Assembly: GCA_947380915.1 (NCBI GenBank)
Contig: CANCSY010000165.1
Span: forward strand, 1-7,022
DNA length: 7,022 nucleotides
Direction: 5' to 3'
Source of the DNA: Beijerinckiaceae bacterium
GTDB lineage: Bacteria > Pseudomonadota > Alphaproteobacteria > Rhizobiales > Beijerinckiaceae
Part shown: positions 1-6,216 of the stretch, piece after piece
How positions within the stretch are numbered: position 1 is the first letter of the stretch
How the letters are laid out: each line of letters begins with the position of its first letter
Program-made: the position numbers and the translations under genes
Notes under the pieces: generated by a model
Seen by the model: the letters and a program-made list of their open reading frames with translations, nothing else
What the model was told of the DNA's origin: nothing
The model's database searches: none

Positions 1-3000
1 GGCAAGAATGACACTGCAGTCTACTCGAACGCCAGCACACGATATGTCGTAACCAGGCAAGCCGGTTCATCTTACACGGTTCGTGACACTGTTGCTGGCG
101 GCGAGGGAATTGATATCCTCAACGGGATCGAGTTTCTGAAGTTTTCCGACGTAACCTTGGGCATAGATGCTGCGGTCAAGCAGGATTCGGTCGCCCCCGC
201 TCTGCCGTCGGCTAGCGTTAATGATTATATCTTGACGTTGACCTATAATGAGACGCTGGACCCAACGCATCTGCCCAATTTTTCAAATTTCTCGGTCAAC
301 GGGACCGGTTACAAGCTTACAGTCGCGGCGATCTCTATCCAGGACAAGAAAGTTCTTCTGACCCTTTCGGCAGGGGTGCTGAGTGGTGATGTCATCACGG
401 TCAGTTATACTGATCCCTCATCTAGTGTTAATGACGTTTACGGTATTCAGGATCTGGCTGGAAATGACGCTGCCAGCTTCCTTAATCTCGGCGTCACCAA
501 TGCTACGTCCCTTACTCAGACACACACGCCCATTTTACTTCCCTCTAATCTAAACGAACCCGTAGCCGCGACAAGCACGTTCAGTTTTGTGTTCAGCAAC
601 GTCATGGCCGCACCAAGCGGCACAGCACCGGAGTTCTTCAAGAATGGCACTGATCCGATTAACGTTGTCAGTGCTTCAGCTTCCGGTCATATGGTGACTT
701 TTGCAACGAATACCTCGGTGAGCCCGTCTGACTTCGTGACTGTGAAATATAATGGAACTGGCTATCTCAAGGATACGAAGGGAAATGCTGTCGTCGGTTT
801 CACAGGCACCTTCGGGGGTAGCGGCGACAATAAGATCGTCAGCGACTTTGAATATGTCGCAGGCGGTGGTGGCAATGATCAGATCACAGTGAATGGCTGG
901 AATACAAAGGTTTCGGGAGGTGAGGGCCAGGACATTATTATCATTAACGATGATCCTTCAATCGTTTTGTTGGGTGAAGCCACGCCCGTCAGTGACACCG
1001 TGAAGTTGAGTCCGTTCAACTCCAATCCCTATTCCTATTTGACGATCTACGGTTTCGACACAAGGGGAACCGCCACCAATGACAAGCTTGATATGCCTTC
1101 AAGCCTGATTGCGCCCGATGTGGATACGACGGATGGGCGCGACGTGAATGGGATCAAAAGTCACGCCATCTTCAATGGCGTGGTGACTTTCAAAAGCACC
1201 GACAAGGGCGGCGCCCCGATGCTCATTAACCAGTCCAACTATCTGGATGCGATCAACTATCTCGGTCAGAATCTCAACATTATCCGTTTGGCCAGTGGCG
1301 ATTATCTGCCAATCAAGGGTAGCACAGTAGCCTTCGATATGGACACGGACAATGATGGATTCAACGATAGCATGGGCATCTTCCAGCAAGGGGCCGTCTA
1401 CGGTAAGGATCCTTTGCAACCCCTCGGCGAGGAAGTGTTCGTTCTGCTCGACGGCGTCGTTGGTGCGACCTTGGGCAAGACGCAGGGGCTAAACACCATC
1501 AATCTCATCTCGACGACTGGCCCCGACACTGTCGACCAGCCGACAATGGGCAGTTCCAGTTTCTCCATTTACACGACTGAAGCGGTCACGAAATATGATC
1601 TCTCCGGCGTTAAATTGCAGCAGGGGCATGGGTCCACGCTCACATCCCTTTCGAGCGCCTCCAGTAAATATGCCGATTACCAATTGACCTTCTCCTTTGG
1701 GAAATCCATTGGAATTTCCGATTTCGTGGTGGTTACCAATCCATCACCACAGACTGGTGTAATGTTTGACGTCGAAGGTAACTCCAATAATTTGATCAGC
1801 GGCACACCGGCGGCATATGCTCTGGTTGGTGCAGATGCGGTCGCAGATCTGTCCCAGTTTTCCGGCACATTGCAAAGCCTTGTCGTTAATCAAAATAGCT
1901 CCATCGGGTCCATATTAGTCAGTAATGACATAGACTCCAAAAGTAGCGGCGGTATTGGAGATGACAGCCTCTATGGCGGCAAAGGCAATGATAACCTTCA
2001 GGGCCGAGATGGTGACGACCAGATCTACGGGCGCGCGGGAAGTGATCGGATCGTGGGCGGTCTTGGCGTCGATTATCTTGATGGTGGCGCCGGCGCTGAC
2101 ACATTCTCGTTTCAGCAGGGCGACTCTGCGCTCGCCAGCTATCTCGATAAGGGTCTTGCCGGTCTTAATTCGGGGGATGTCTATAACTTCCTCGCCGGAA
2201 CGGATGTGATTGCGGGCGCCGGTTTTGCCACGGCGGGGGATAATATTAAGATTGCCGCCTCAACCATGACCATGTTGACCTCGCCAACTACAGGCTATGT
2301 CACCAATCAGGCCTATTTCGACGTCAGAGGCAACTATGTGGACGGCGCCTTCACGGTGGACACGGTGGCTGGCAAGGATACGCTTGTGGTCTACGATGGC
2401 GACGAAAGTTCCAACGTCGCCCAGACAGCGCTTGTCATCACCTCGGTGAACCCAACGCAACTGAGTAACGGCCTTTCTCTCACGAATAGCGCGATTGATA
2501 CGTTCGCGCCCTCAAGTCCGGCCATTTATGTGGACGGCAAAAAATTGACCTTGTTCTATGGCGAGGATCTGGACGCAACGCATTTGCCAGCTGCGTCCGC
2601 TTTCACTGTAAACATCAATGGGAGATCCGCCGCCATCAGTTCAATGACGGTCAGTGGCGCCAGCGTGACCCTGAACTTGTTCAACACCGTCAAGGCGACT
2701 GATGTCGTCACGCTATCCTATGCGGATCCCACAACCGCCAATGACTTCTACGCCATTCAGGATCAGGCTGGAAATGATGCCGGCTGGTTCAATGAACTGG
2801 CGGTCAAGAACATCAATGCCGTCATGCCGCATGATTTCAACGGGGATGGCAAGAGTGATATCCTCCTGCGGAATGTCACTGATGGGTCTTGTTACGTCTG
2901 GGAAATGAATGGCCTTGATCTTGTCGAACATGGTTCTGTCGGTTGGAAGACCGGTAAGGATTGGGAAGTCAGGGGCACCGGTGATTTCAACGGGGATGGC

Positions 3001-3729
3001 AGGAGCGATATCCTACTTCGTTATGTTAATGATGGGTCTTGTTACGTCTGGGAAACTAACGGTCTTGGGCTTGTCGCCTCCGGTTACGTCGGTTGGACGC
3101 CGGGCAAGGATTGGCAAGTCAAGGCTACCGGTGATTTCAACGGTGATGGCAAGAGCGATATCCTCCTGCAGTACGCAATTGATGGAGCTTGCTATGTCTG
3201 GGAGCAGAACGGTCTTGAGCTTGTCGCTTCTGGCTTTGTCGGTTGGACGCCGGGTAAGGATTGGCAAGTCAAGGCCACCGGTGATTTTAACGGTGATGGC
3301 AAGAGCGACATTCTCCTGCAGTACGCAATTGATGGAGCTTGTTACGTCTGGGAGCAGAACGGTCTTGGGCTTGTCGCTTTTGGCTTTGTCGGTTGGACGC
3401 CGGGCAAGGATTGGCAAGTCAAGGCTACCGGTGATTTTAACGGCGATGGCAAGAGCGACATTCTCCTGCAGTACGCAATTGATGGAGCTTGTTACGTCTG
3501 GGAGCTGAATGGTCTTGAGCTTGTCGCTTCTGGCTTCGTCGGCTCGACGCCGGGCAAGGATTGGCAAGTCATTGATACCGGCGATTATAATGGGGATGGC
3601 CGGAGCGATATTCTCTTCCAGAATGTCAATGATGGGTCTTGTTACGTCTGGGAGGTGAACGGGCTTGATGTTGTCAACTCAGGTTACGTCGGCGGCACGC
3701 CGGGTGCGGATTGGCATGCGGTTGCTTGA
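1..3729 (+). CDS. Large RTX/SwmB/VCBS-repeat exported protein, 3' part (5' end outside window)
   Basis: The frame is open from base 1 without a convincing start, so the gene begins left of the window; 1242 residues are visible. Order of parts (window residue numbers): 1-55, an RTX-associated segment with DTAVYS and GIEFLKFSD motifs; 62-168, SwmB domain; about 169-275, Ig-like beta domain; 276-649, unassigned beta-rich sequence containing a DMDTDNDGFND calcium-loop-like motif (bases 1336-1368); 650-703, six RTX nonapeptides; 704-832, a segment often found after RTX tracts (YFDVRGNYVDG, DTLVVYDGD); 833-940, second SwmB; 945-1242, six VCBS repeats to the stop. RTX proteins usually leave by type I secretion and fold with calcium outside the cell; adhesion or surface-layer roles are common, but no catalytic domain is visible here and the function is unknown. 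GC content is clearly lower than in the genes downstream. No secretion genes are in the window. Confidence 0.93.
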   Translation, partial: GKNDTAVYSNASTRYVVTRQAGSSYTVRDTVAGGEGIDILNGIEFLKFSDVTLGIDAAVKQDSVAPALPSASVNDYILTLTYNETLDPTHLPNFSNFSVNGTGYKLTVAAISIQDKKVLLTLSAGVLSGDVITVSYTDPSSSVNDVYGIQDLAGNDAASFLNLGVTNATSLTQTHTPILLPSNLNEPVAATSTFSFVFSNVMAAPSGTAPEFFKNGTDPINVVSASASGHMVTFATNTSVSPSDFVTVKYNGTGYLKDTKGNAVVGFTGTFGGSGDNKIVSDFEYVAGGGGNDQITVNGWNTKVSGGEGQDIIIINDDPSIVLLGEATPVSDTVKLSPFNSNPYSYLTIYGFDTRGTATNDKLDMPSSLIAPDVDTTDGRDVNGIKSHAIFNGVVTFKSTDKGGAPMLINQSNYLDAINYLGQNLNIIRLASGDYLPIKGSTVAFDMDTDNDGFNDSMGIFQQGAVYGKDPLQPLGEEVFVLLDGVVGATLGKTQGLNTINLISTTGPDTVDQPTMGSSSFSIYTTEAVTKYDLSGVKLQQGHGSTLTSLSSASSKYADYQLTFSFGKSIGISDFVVVTNPSPQTGVMFDVEGNSNNLISGTPAAYALVGADAVADLSQFSGTLQSLVVNQNSSIGSILVSNDIDSKSSGGIGDDSLYGGKGNDNLQGRDGDDQIYGRAGSDRIVGGLGVDYLDGGAGADTFSFQQGDSALASYLDKGLAGLNSGDVYNFLAGTDVIAGAGFATAGDNIKIAASTMTMLTSPTTGYVTNQAYFDVRGNYVDGAFTVDTVAGKDTLVVYDGDESSNVAQTALVITSVNPTQLSNGLSLTNSAIDTFAPSSPAIYVDGKKLTLFYGEDLDATHLPAASAFTVNINGRSAAISSMTVSGASVTLNLFNTVKATDVVTLSYADPTTANDFYAIQDQAGNDAGWFNELAVKNINAVMPHDFNGDGKSDILLRNVTDGSCYVWEMNGLDLVEHGSVGWKTGKDWEVRGTGDFNGDGRSDILLRYVNDGSCYVWETNGLGLVASGYVGWTPGKDWQVKATGDFNGDGKSDILLQYAIDGACYVWEQNGLELVASGFVGWTPGKDWQVKATGDFNGDGKSDILLQYAIDGACYVWEQNGLGLVAFGFVGWTPGKDWQVKATGDFNGDGKSDILLQYAIDGACYVWELNGLELVASGFVGSTPGKDWQVIDTGDYNGDGRSDILFQNVNDGSCYVWEVNGLDVVNSGYVGGTPGADWHAVA
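184..504 (+). other. SwmB domain, first copy
   Basis: About 107 residues match the SwmB repeat pattern: a start DSVAP, then strand motifs such as LTLTYNETLD, then DVITVSYTDP, and the closing motif IQDLAGNDAASF. SwmB domains are Ig-like beta modules named after a cyanobacterial cell-surface motility protein. The copy at 2497-2820 is clearly related, sharing the GIQD/AIQD and AGNDA closing motif and the LDxTHLP strand. Confidence 0.8.
1948..2109 (+). repeat. RTX calcium-binding nonapeptide tract, six units
   Basis: Six consecutive 27-base units encode GGIGDDSLY, GGKGNDNLQ, GRDGDDQIY, GRAGSDRIV, GGLGVDYLD and GGAGADTFS. They follow the RTX pattern GGxGxDxUx, in which the first six residues bind calcium and the hydrophobic residue packs in a parallel beta roll. 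Units 3 and 4 have Arg in place of the second Gly. The tract is short compared with toxin-type RTX proteins. It supports calcium-dependent folding after export. Confidence 0.95.
2497..2820 (+). other. SwmB domain, second copy
   Basis: About 108 residues starting DTFAP, with LTLFYGEDLDATHLP, DVVTLSYADP and a closing IQDQAGNDAGWF. It matches the SwmB domain at 184-504 in layout and in several motifs, including similar DNA over the closing AGNDA segment. It sits between the RTX part and the VCBS repeats and may act as a spacer or stalk module. Confidence 0.8.
2833..3726 (+). repeat. Six tandem 150-base FG-GAP/VCBS-type repeats
   Basis: Units start at 2833, 2983, 3133, 3283, 3433 and 3583; the last is 48 codons and ends at the stop. 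Each begins with a calcium-loop motif D(F/Y)NGDG(K/R)SDIL and contains CYVWE, NGL and, in most units, a PGKDW-type segment. This is the pattern of FG-GAP/VCBS blades, which often form beta propellers in secreted or surface proteins. Units 3, 4 and 5 are nearly identical in DNA (about 9 differences in 150 between units 3 and 4, and about 12 between 4 and 5, counted by hand), so they arose by recent duplication. Every unit has exactly one cysteine, in the same position. Confidence 0.93.
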
Positions 3730-3880
3730 GGGTACGAAAACGGTTGGTCAGTTTCGGCATGTCCATGCTCAAACGTCGCGCCCAACATACTTCAATGACC
3801 TTAGCAAAACGATCCGTGCCTCCCTGAGTAAGTGGGGGGGTATTGTGAGGGCAGAGCCGTCGTGGTGCTGGTGCTCAGGC
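3730..3880. other. Non-coding stretch after the large gene
   Basis: No credible gene is seen. A possible weak hairpin pairs CCTCCC (3819-3824) with the G run at 3834-3839 around a nine-base loop, but no T run follows, so a terminator cannot be claimed. Bases 3850-3880 may be the most decayed part of the VCBS-tail remnant that follows, since a Gly-Ala-Gly coding stretch lies where the repeats have Gly-Thr-Gly. Confidence 0.5.
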
Positions 3881-3989
3881 GAAATTCTCGGCCCCCATCG
3901 GGACGCAGCAGCTTTCGAGAACCTGCTCCGTCCAAGAGGCGCATATTGTAGGGAGCGCCCCCGGCGCGGATTGGCACGTGATCGTCTGA
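3881..3989 (+). pseudogene. Decayed VCBS-repeat C-terminal fragment
   Basis: Two reading frames joined by a shift near 3930 give a degenerate VCBS unit. Bases 3881-3931 encode EILGPHRDAAAFENLLR, comparable to DILxxxxxDGxCYVWExNGL of the intact repeats with small losses. Bases 3930-3986 encode VQEAHIVGSAPGADWHVIV, followed by TGA (3987-3989). This parallels the end of the large gene, which reads YVGGTPGADWHAVA and stop. Over the last 12 codons the two ends match at about 25 of 36 bases by hand count. The fragment has no start, no intact calcium loop and at least one frameshift, so it is not expected to make a protein. It is either the last piece of a deleted paralogous gene or an older 3' end of the present one. 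Confidence 0.68.
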
Positions 3990-4296
3990 CGGGCGTCATG
4001 GTCCCGTCTCCGGCCTAAGGGCCAGACCTTGCCTTTGCGCCTGATTTCGAGGGCCATGTTCGGGGGCGCCGCCATCTGGCGCCTTCCGATCATCCAGCCG
4101 TTGATGCGCGTCTGCTGACTGGAAAATGTGGCGTTTGATCTGTTTCCGGGCAATTCTTGCTTGCGACCGCCACGCAAAGGCGCTCACGCCGGATTGTCTT
4201 TTTTCGCCAACTGGCACAGGATCAGCCTGCGCCCGCCTAGACGGGCGGTCGGACACAGGCCGCCGCGTGCGCGCGTCAAGGTGGTGTCGGCCACAC
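3990..4296. other. Intergenic region upstream of the dienelactone hydrolase gene
   Basis: No gene is supported. A perfect six-base inverted repeat, GGCGCC at 4065-4070 and 4078-4083 with a seven-base loop, can be lengthened by two G-U pairs and one G-C pair; without a T run it is not a clear terminator. The region must carry the promoter of the gene at 4311 unless that gene is read from far upstream, but no convincing -35/-10 pair is visible. An in-frame extension of the downstream gene to 4128 exists but does not look like protein of that family. Confidence 0.5.
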
Positions 4297-4304
4297 AGGG
4301 AGGA
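4297..4304 (+). promoter_or_regulatory. Strong Shine-Dalgarno site fixing the start at 4311
   Basis: AGGGAGGA lies six bases before the ATG at 4311. It decides between this start and the in-frame ATG at 4128. An ATG at 4306 lies in another frame and meets a stop two codons later. Confidence 0.85.
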
Positions 4305-4310
4305 CATGAT

Positions 4311-5207
4311 ATGACGGACCCCAAGCCCCGCAAGACCGCGAAGGATTTCGATCAGGGCCTGCTGGATCTCTACGATCAATTTTGCCATGGCCGCATCGAT
4401 CGGCGCCAGTTCATCACCGCCGCAGGCCAATATGCTGTTGCGGGTGTGAGCGGCGCTGCGCTGGTCGAGATGCTGATGCCCGATTACGCCCTCGCCCAGC
4501 AGGTCAAGGCGGATGACCCCCGCATCAAGACCGAGATGGTGACCTTTGAGTCCCCCAAGGGCAATGGGCCGACCAAGGGTCTGCTGGCCAGGCCCGCTGC
4601 CGGCGGCAAGCGCGGCGCGGTGGTCGTGGTGCACGAGAACCGGGGTCTCAACCCCTATGTCGCCGATGTGGCGCGCCGTCTGGCGGTCTCCGGCTTCGTA
4701 GCGCTGGCGCCCGATGGGCTGACCTCCCTCGGGGGCTATCCCGGGACCGACGAGGAGGGCGTCAAGATGCAGGCCACGCTGGATTCCGGCAAGCTGCTGC
4801 AGGACTTCGTGGCCGCCTTCGAATATCTGAAGAAAGACCCCGACTCCAATGGCAAGATCGGCGTGGTCGGGTTCTGCTTCGGTGGTTCGGTGGCCAATTC
4901 CATGGCGGTCCTGCTGCCCGAGCTGGCGGCGGCGGTCCCCTATTACGGCGCCGCCCCCAAGGCCGAGGACGTGCCCCGCATCAAGGCGCCGCTGCTCATC
5001 CACCATGGCGAACTCGACAAGCGACTGGTGGACGCCCTGCCGGCCTATGAGGCGGCGCTGAAGGCGGGCGGCAAGACCTATGAAGCCTTCGTCTATCCAG
5101 GCGCCAACCACGGCTTCCACAACGACACCACGCCCCGCTACGACAAGGCGCAGGCGGAATTGTCGTGGGAGCGGACGGTGGCGTTTTTCAAGAAGAATCT
5201 GGGGTGA
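4311..5207 (+). CDS. Tat-exported dienelactone hydrolase-family protein
   Basis: The 298-residue alpha/beta hydrolase belongs to the dienelactone hydrolase (carboxymethylenebutenolidase) family. Visible catalytic residues: Cys189 in GFCFGG (nucleophile), Asp236 in HGELDKR, His267 in GANHGFH, plus Glu109 in HENRG, which matches the conserved Glu near the active site of classical enzymes. The N-terminus has a polar stretch of about 30 residues, then a twin-arginine motif DRRQFI (residues 30-35), a weakly hydrophobic Ala/Gly/Val-rich segment and a likely cleavage after ALA (residue 62). The folded enzyme is therefore probably exported by Tat to the periplasm. Classical dienelactone hydrolases are cytoplasmic, about 235 residues long and open dienelactone to maleylacetate in chloroaromatic breakdown; exported members such as the YghX type have unclear substrates. 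No chlorocatechol genes are nearby, so that reaction should not be assumed. A hairpin follows directly after the stop. Confidence 0.93.
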   Translation: MTDPKPRKTAKDFDQGLLDLYDQFCHGRIDRRQFITAAGQYAVAGVSGAALVEMLMPDYALAQQVKADDPRIKTEMVTFESPKGNGPTKGLLARPAAGGKRGAVVVVHENRGLNPYVADVARRLAVSGFVALAPDGLTSLGGYPGTDEEGVKMQATLDSGKLLQDFVAAFEYLKKDPDSNGKIGVVGFCFGGSVANSMAVLLPELAAAVPYYGAAPKAEDVPRIKAPLLIHHGELDKRLVDALPAYEAALKAGGKTYEAFVYPGANHGFHNDTTPRYDKAQAELSWERTVAFFKKNLG

Positions 5208-5330
5208 GTGGGGGTAGGGGGGCGCGACGCGCCCCCTCCCGCACAATTGATCCCACACACCCCGACGCTGCCCATCCCGCCCCCTTGCCATCCCCCCCGC
5301 CGCCCCGCAAACTGCGTCCACAATCAACCG
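5208..5330 (+). terminator. GC-rich hairpin followed by C-rich, G-poor tract (probable transcription end)
   Basis: Directly after the stop, the left arm at 5208-5225 pairs with the right arm at 5229-5244 through an eight-pair core (GGGGGCGC with GCGCCCCC, loop GAC), then further pairs past single-base bulges. No T run follows, so this is not a textbook intrinsic terminator. The next 90 bases (5241-5330) contain about 48 C and 13 G by hand count, the C-over-G bias typical of Rho loading sites. The two together suggest a transcript end, possibly Rho-dependent, between the hydrolase gene and the operon at 5344. Confidence 0.5.
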
Positions 5331-5343
5331 CAGTGGGGGGACG

Positions 5344-5844
5344 ATGGAGCTGGTGCATCTGGTCATGGCGGAGACGACGTTCTGGACCATCCTGTTGATG
5401 ATCCATGGCCTGTTCTCCATGGCGCTGATCGGGGCGCTCACCCATCAGGCGGCCTCCGTCCTGCGCGCGCCAAAGGCGGGCGGGGGTGGGCTTTTGGCGC
5501 GGTTCAGCGGGGTCAAGGGCGAGGTCTACGCCAGCGCGGTGACGGGGCTCTGGGTGGTCACGTTCCTCTTCGGCGCCTGGATCTATGTGAAATACCGCAC
5601 CTACATCCGCATCCCCATCGAACAGGAAGAATTCTGGAAGACGCTTGGCTCTTTCGAACTGAAGGAGCAGCTGGCGAGCATTGGGCTGGGCATCCTGCCG
5701 CTCTACTGGCTGGCCTGGCGCAGGTCCCATGATAAAAGCCTTGAACCCGCCCGCAAATGGCTGACCCTCGTGCTGGCCCTGTTCGGCTGGATCGCCTTGC
5801 TGGTGGGCCATGTGGTCAATAATGTCAGGGGGTTCGGATCATGA
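5344..5844 (+). CDS. Four-helix inner-membrane protein of unknown function
   Basis: The 166-residue protein has four likely membrane helices: about 11-33, 63-83, 110-125 and 139-158. A Gly-rich cytoplasm-like loop with several Lys/Arg (41-59) follows helix 1, and a charged loop with YRTYIRIPIEQEEFWKT and FELKEQ precedes helix 3. Histidines lie in or at the ends of helices (His21, His34, His156), and the C-terminus GHVVNNVRGFG looks conserved in kind. I know similar uncharacterised bacterial membrane proteins but no assigned function; heme binding by the histidines is only a possibility. The ATG at 5344 has a G run (5335-5340) as a weak ribosome site; Met8 (5365) is an alternative start. Its TGA overlaps the next start as ATGA, so the two are probably translated together and may form one complex. 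Confidence 0.85.
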   Translation: MELVHLVMAETTFWTILLMIHGLFSMALIGALTHQAASVLRAPKAGGGGLLARFSGVKGEVYASAVTGLWVVTFLFGAWIYVKYRTYIRIPIEQEEFWKTLGSFELKEQLASIGLGILPLYWLAWRRSHDKSLEPARKWLTLVLALFGWIALLVGHVVNNVRGFGS

Positions 5845-6197
5845 GCGCAGAGGTTTCCGCAAAGCCCGACCGGGCCCTGGCCTTCGCCCTCACCTTCGCC
5901 ATGGCGGCGCCGGTGATCTATGTGATCTGCGAGATGAAGAACTGGCCGGTCTTCACCTATCATCCCGGCACGGGGCGGCTGGATTGGGGCTGGGCGGCGG
6001 CGGTGAAGGACGAGGGCCCGGCCATGTATTGGTTCGGCTGGAATCTCAGCATGTTGATCGGTGGCGTGGTGATCGCGGGGCTCGTGACGCTGGCGCCGGG
6101 TCTGGCGCGGCGGCTGCCCCTGTCCTTCACATGGCTCTTTCCTCTGGCCTGCATCCCGCTCTATCTTTACGCCCTCAAATTCTACTGGCTGCACTGA
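5841..6197 (+). CDS. Three-helix membrane protein of unknown function
   Basis: The 118-residue protein has likely membrane helices at about 12-30, 66-85 and 96-115. Between the first two lies a loop rich in aromatic residues and Gly (WPVFTYHPGTGRLDWGW, then EGPAMYWFGW), which is likely periplasmic if the N-terminus is inside. The start ATG overlaps the stop of the preceding gene by four bases (ATGA), a strong sign of coupled translation, and no separate strong ribosome site is needed. The stop is 19 bases before the next gene. I do not recognise a characterised family. Being small, helical and paired with another membrane protein, it fits a subunit of a two-part membrane unit, but this is inference. 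Confidence 0.84.
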   Translation: MSAEVSAKPDRALAFALTFAMAAPVIYVICEMKNWPVFTYHPGTGRLDWGWAAAVKDEGPAMYWFGWNLSMLIGGVVIAGLVTLAPGLARRLPLSFTWLFPLACIPLYLYALKFYWLH

Positions 6198-6216
6198 CCT
6201 GTCGGGAGTTCTGTCC

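Noticed and set aside
2909..3567. Open frames in + frame 2 (199 codons) and on the - strand (184 codons) over the VCBS repeats
   Set aside because: The 150-base unit is a multiple of three, so any frame free of stops in one unit stays open through all of them. The products are only repeated shadows.
3665..4018. Open frame of 117 codons overlapping the end of the large gene
   Set aside because: It starts inside the repeat gene in another frame and has no ribosome site. Part of it (3881-3931) is better explained as one frame of the decayed VCBS relic.
3875..4177. Open frame of 100 codons on the - strand with a fairly protein-like end
   Set aside because: No family is recognised, no ribosome site is clear, and it overlaps the relic; chance in GC-rich DNA is the simpler explanation.
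4179..4204. Possible intrinsic terminator GGCG-CTCA-CGCC followed by a T run
   Set aside because: The stem has only four pairs, the T run starts eight bases after it, and it lies between the relic and the hydrolase gene with no gene to end.
4194..4222. Possible promoter TTGTCT, 17 bases, CAGGAT
   Set aside because: The -35 matches the general consensus at four of six bases and the -10 at three of six; too weak to separate from chance.
4128..4310. Upstream extension of the dienelactone hydrolase gene to the ATG at 4128
   Set aside because: The strong AGGGAGGA site is placed for 4311, and the extension would put about 60 Arg/Pro-rich residues before a Tat leader.
5201..5222. Possible G-quadruplex from three G runs
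   Set aside because: Only three separate runs of three or more G are present; the same bases form a better-supported hairpin.
3996..5441. Long open frame of 481 codons on the - strand opposite the dienelactone hydrolase gene
   Set aside because: It is the antisense image of a GC-rich gene with a complete catalytic set; its product is a low-complexity mix rich in Arg, Gly, His and Gln without any recognisable domain, and no ribosome site is seen.
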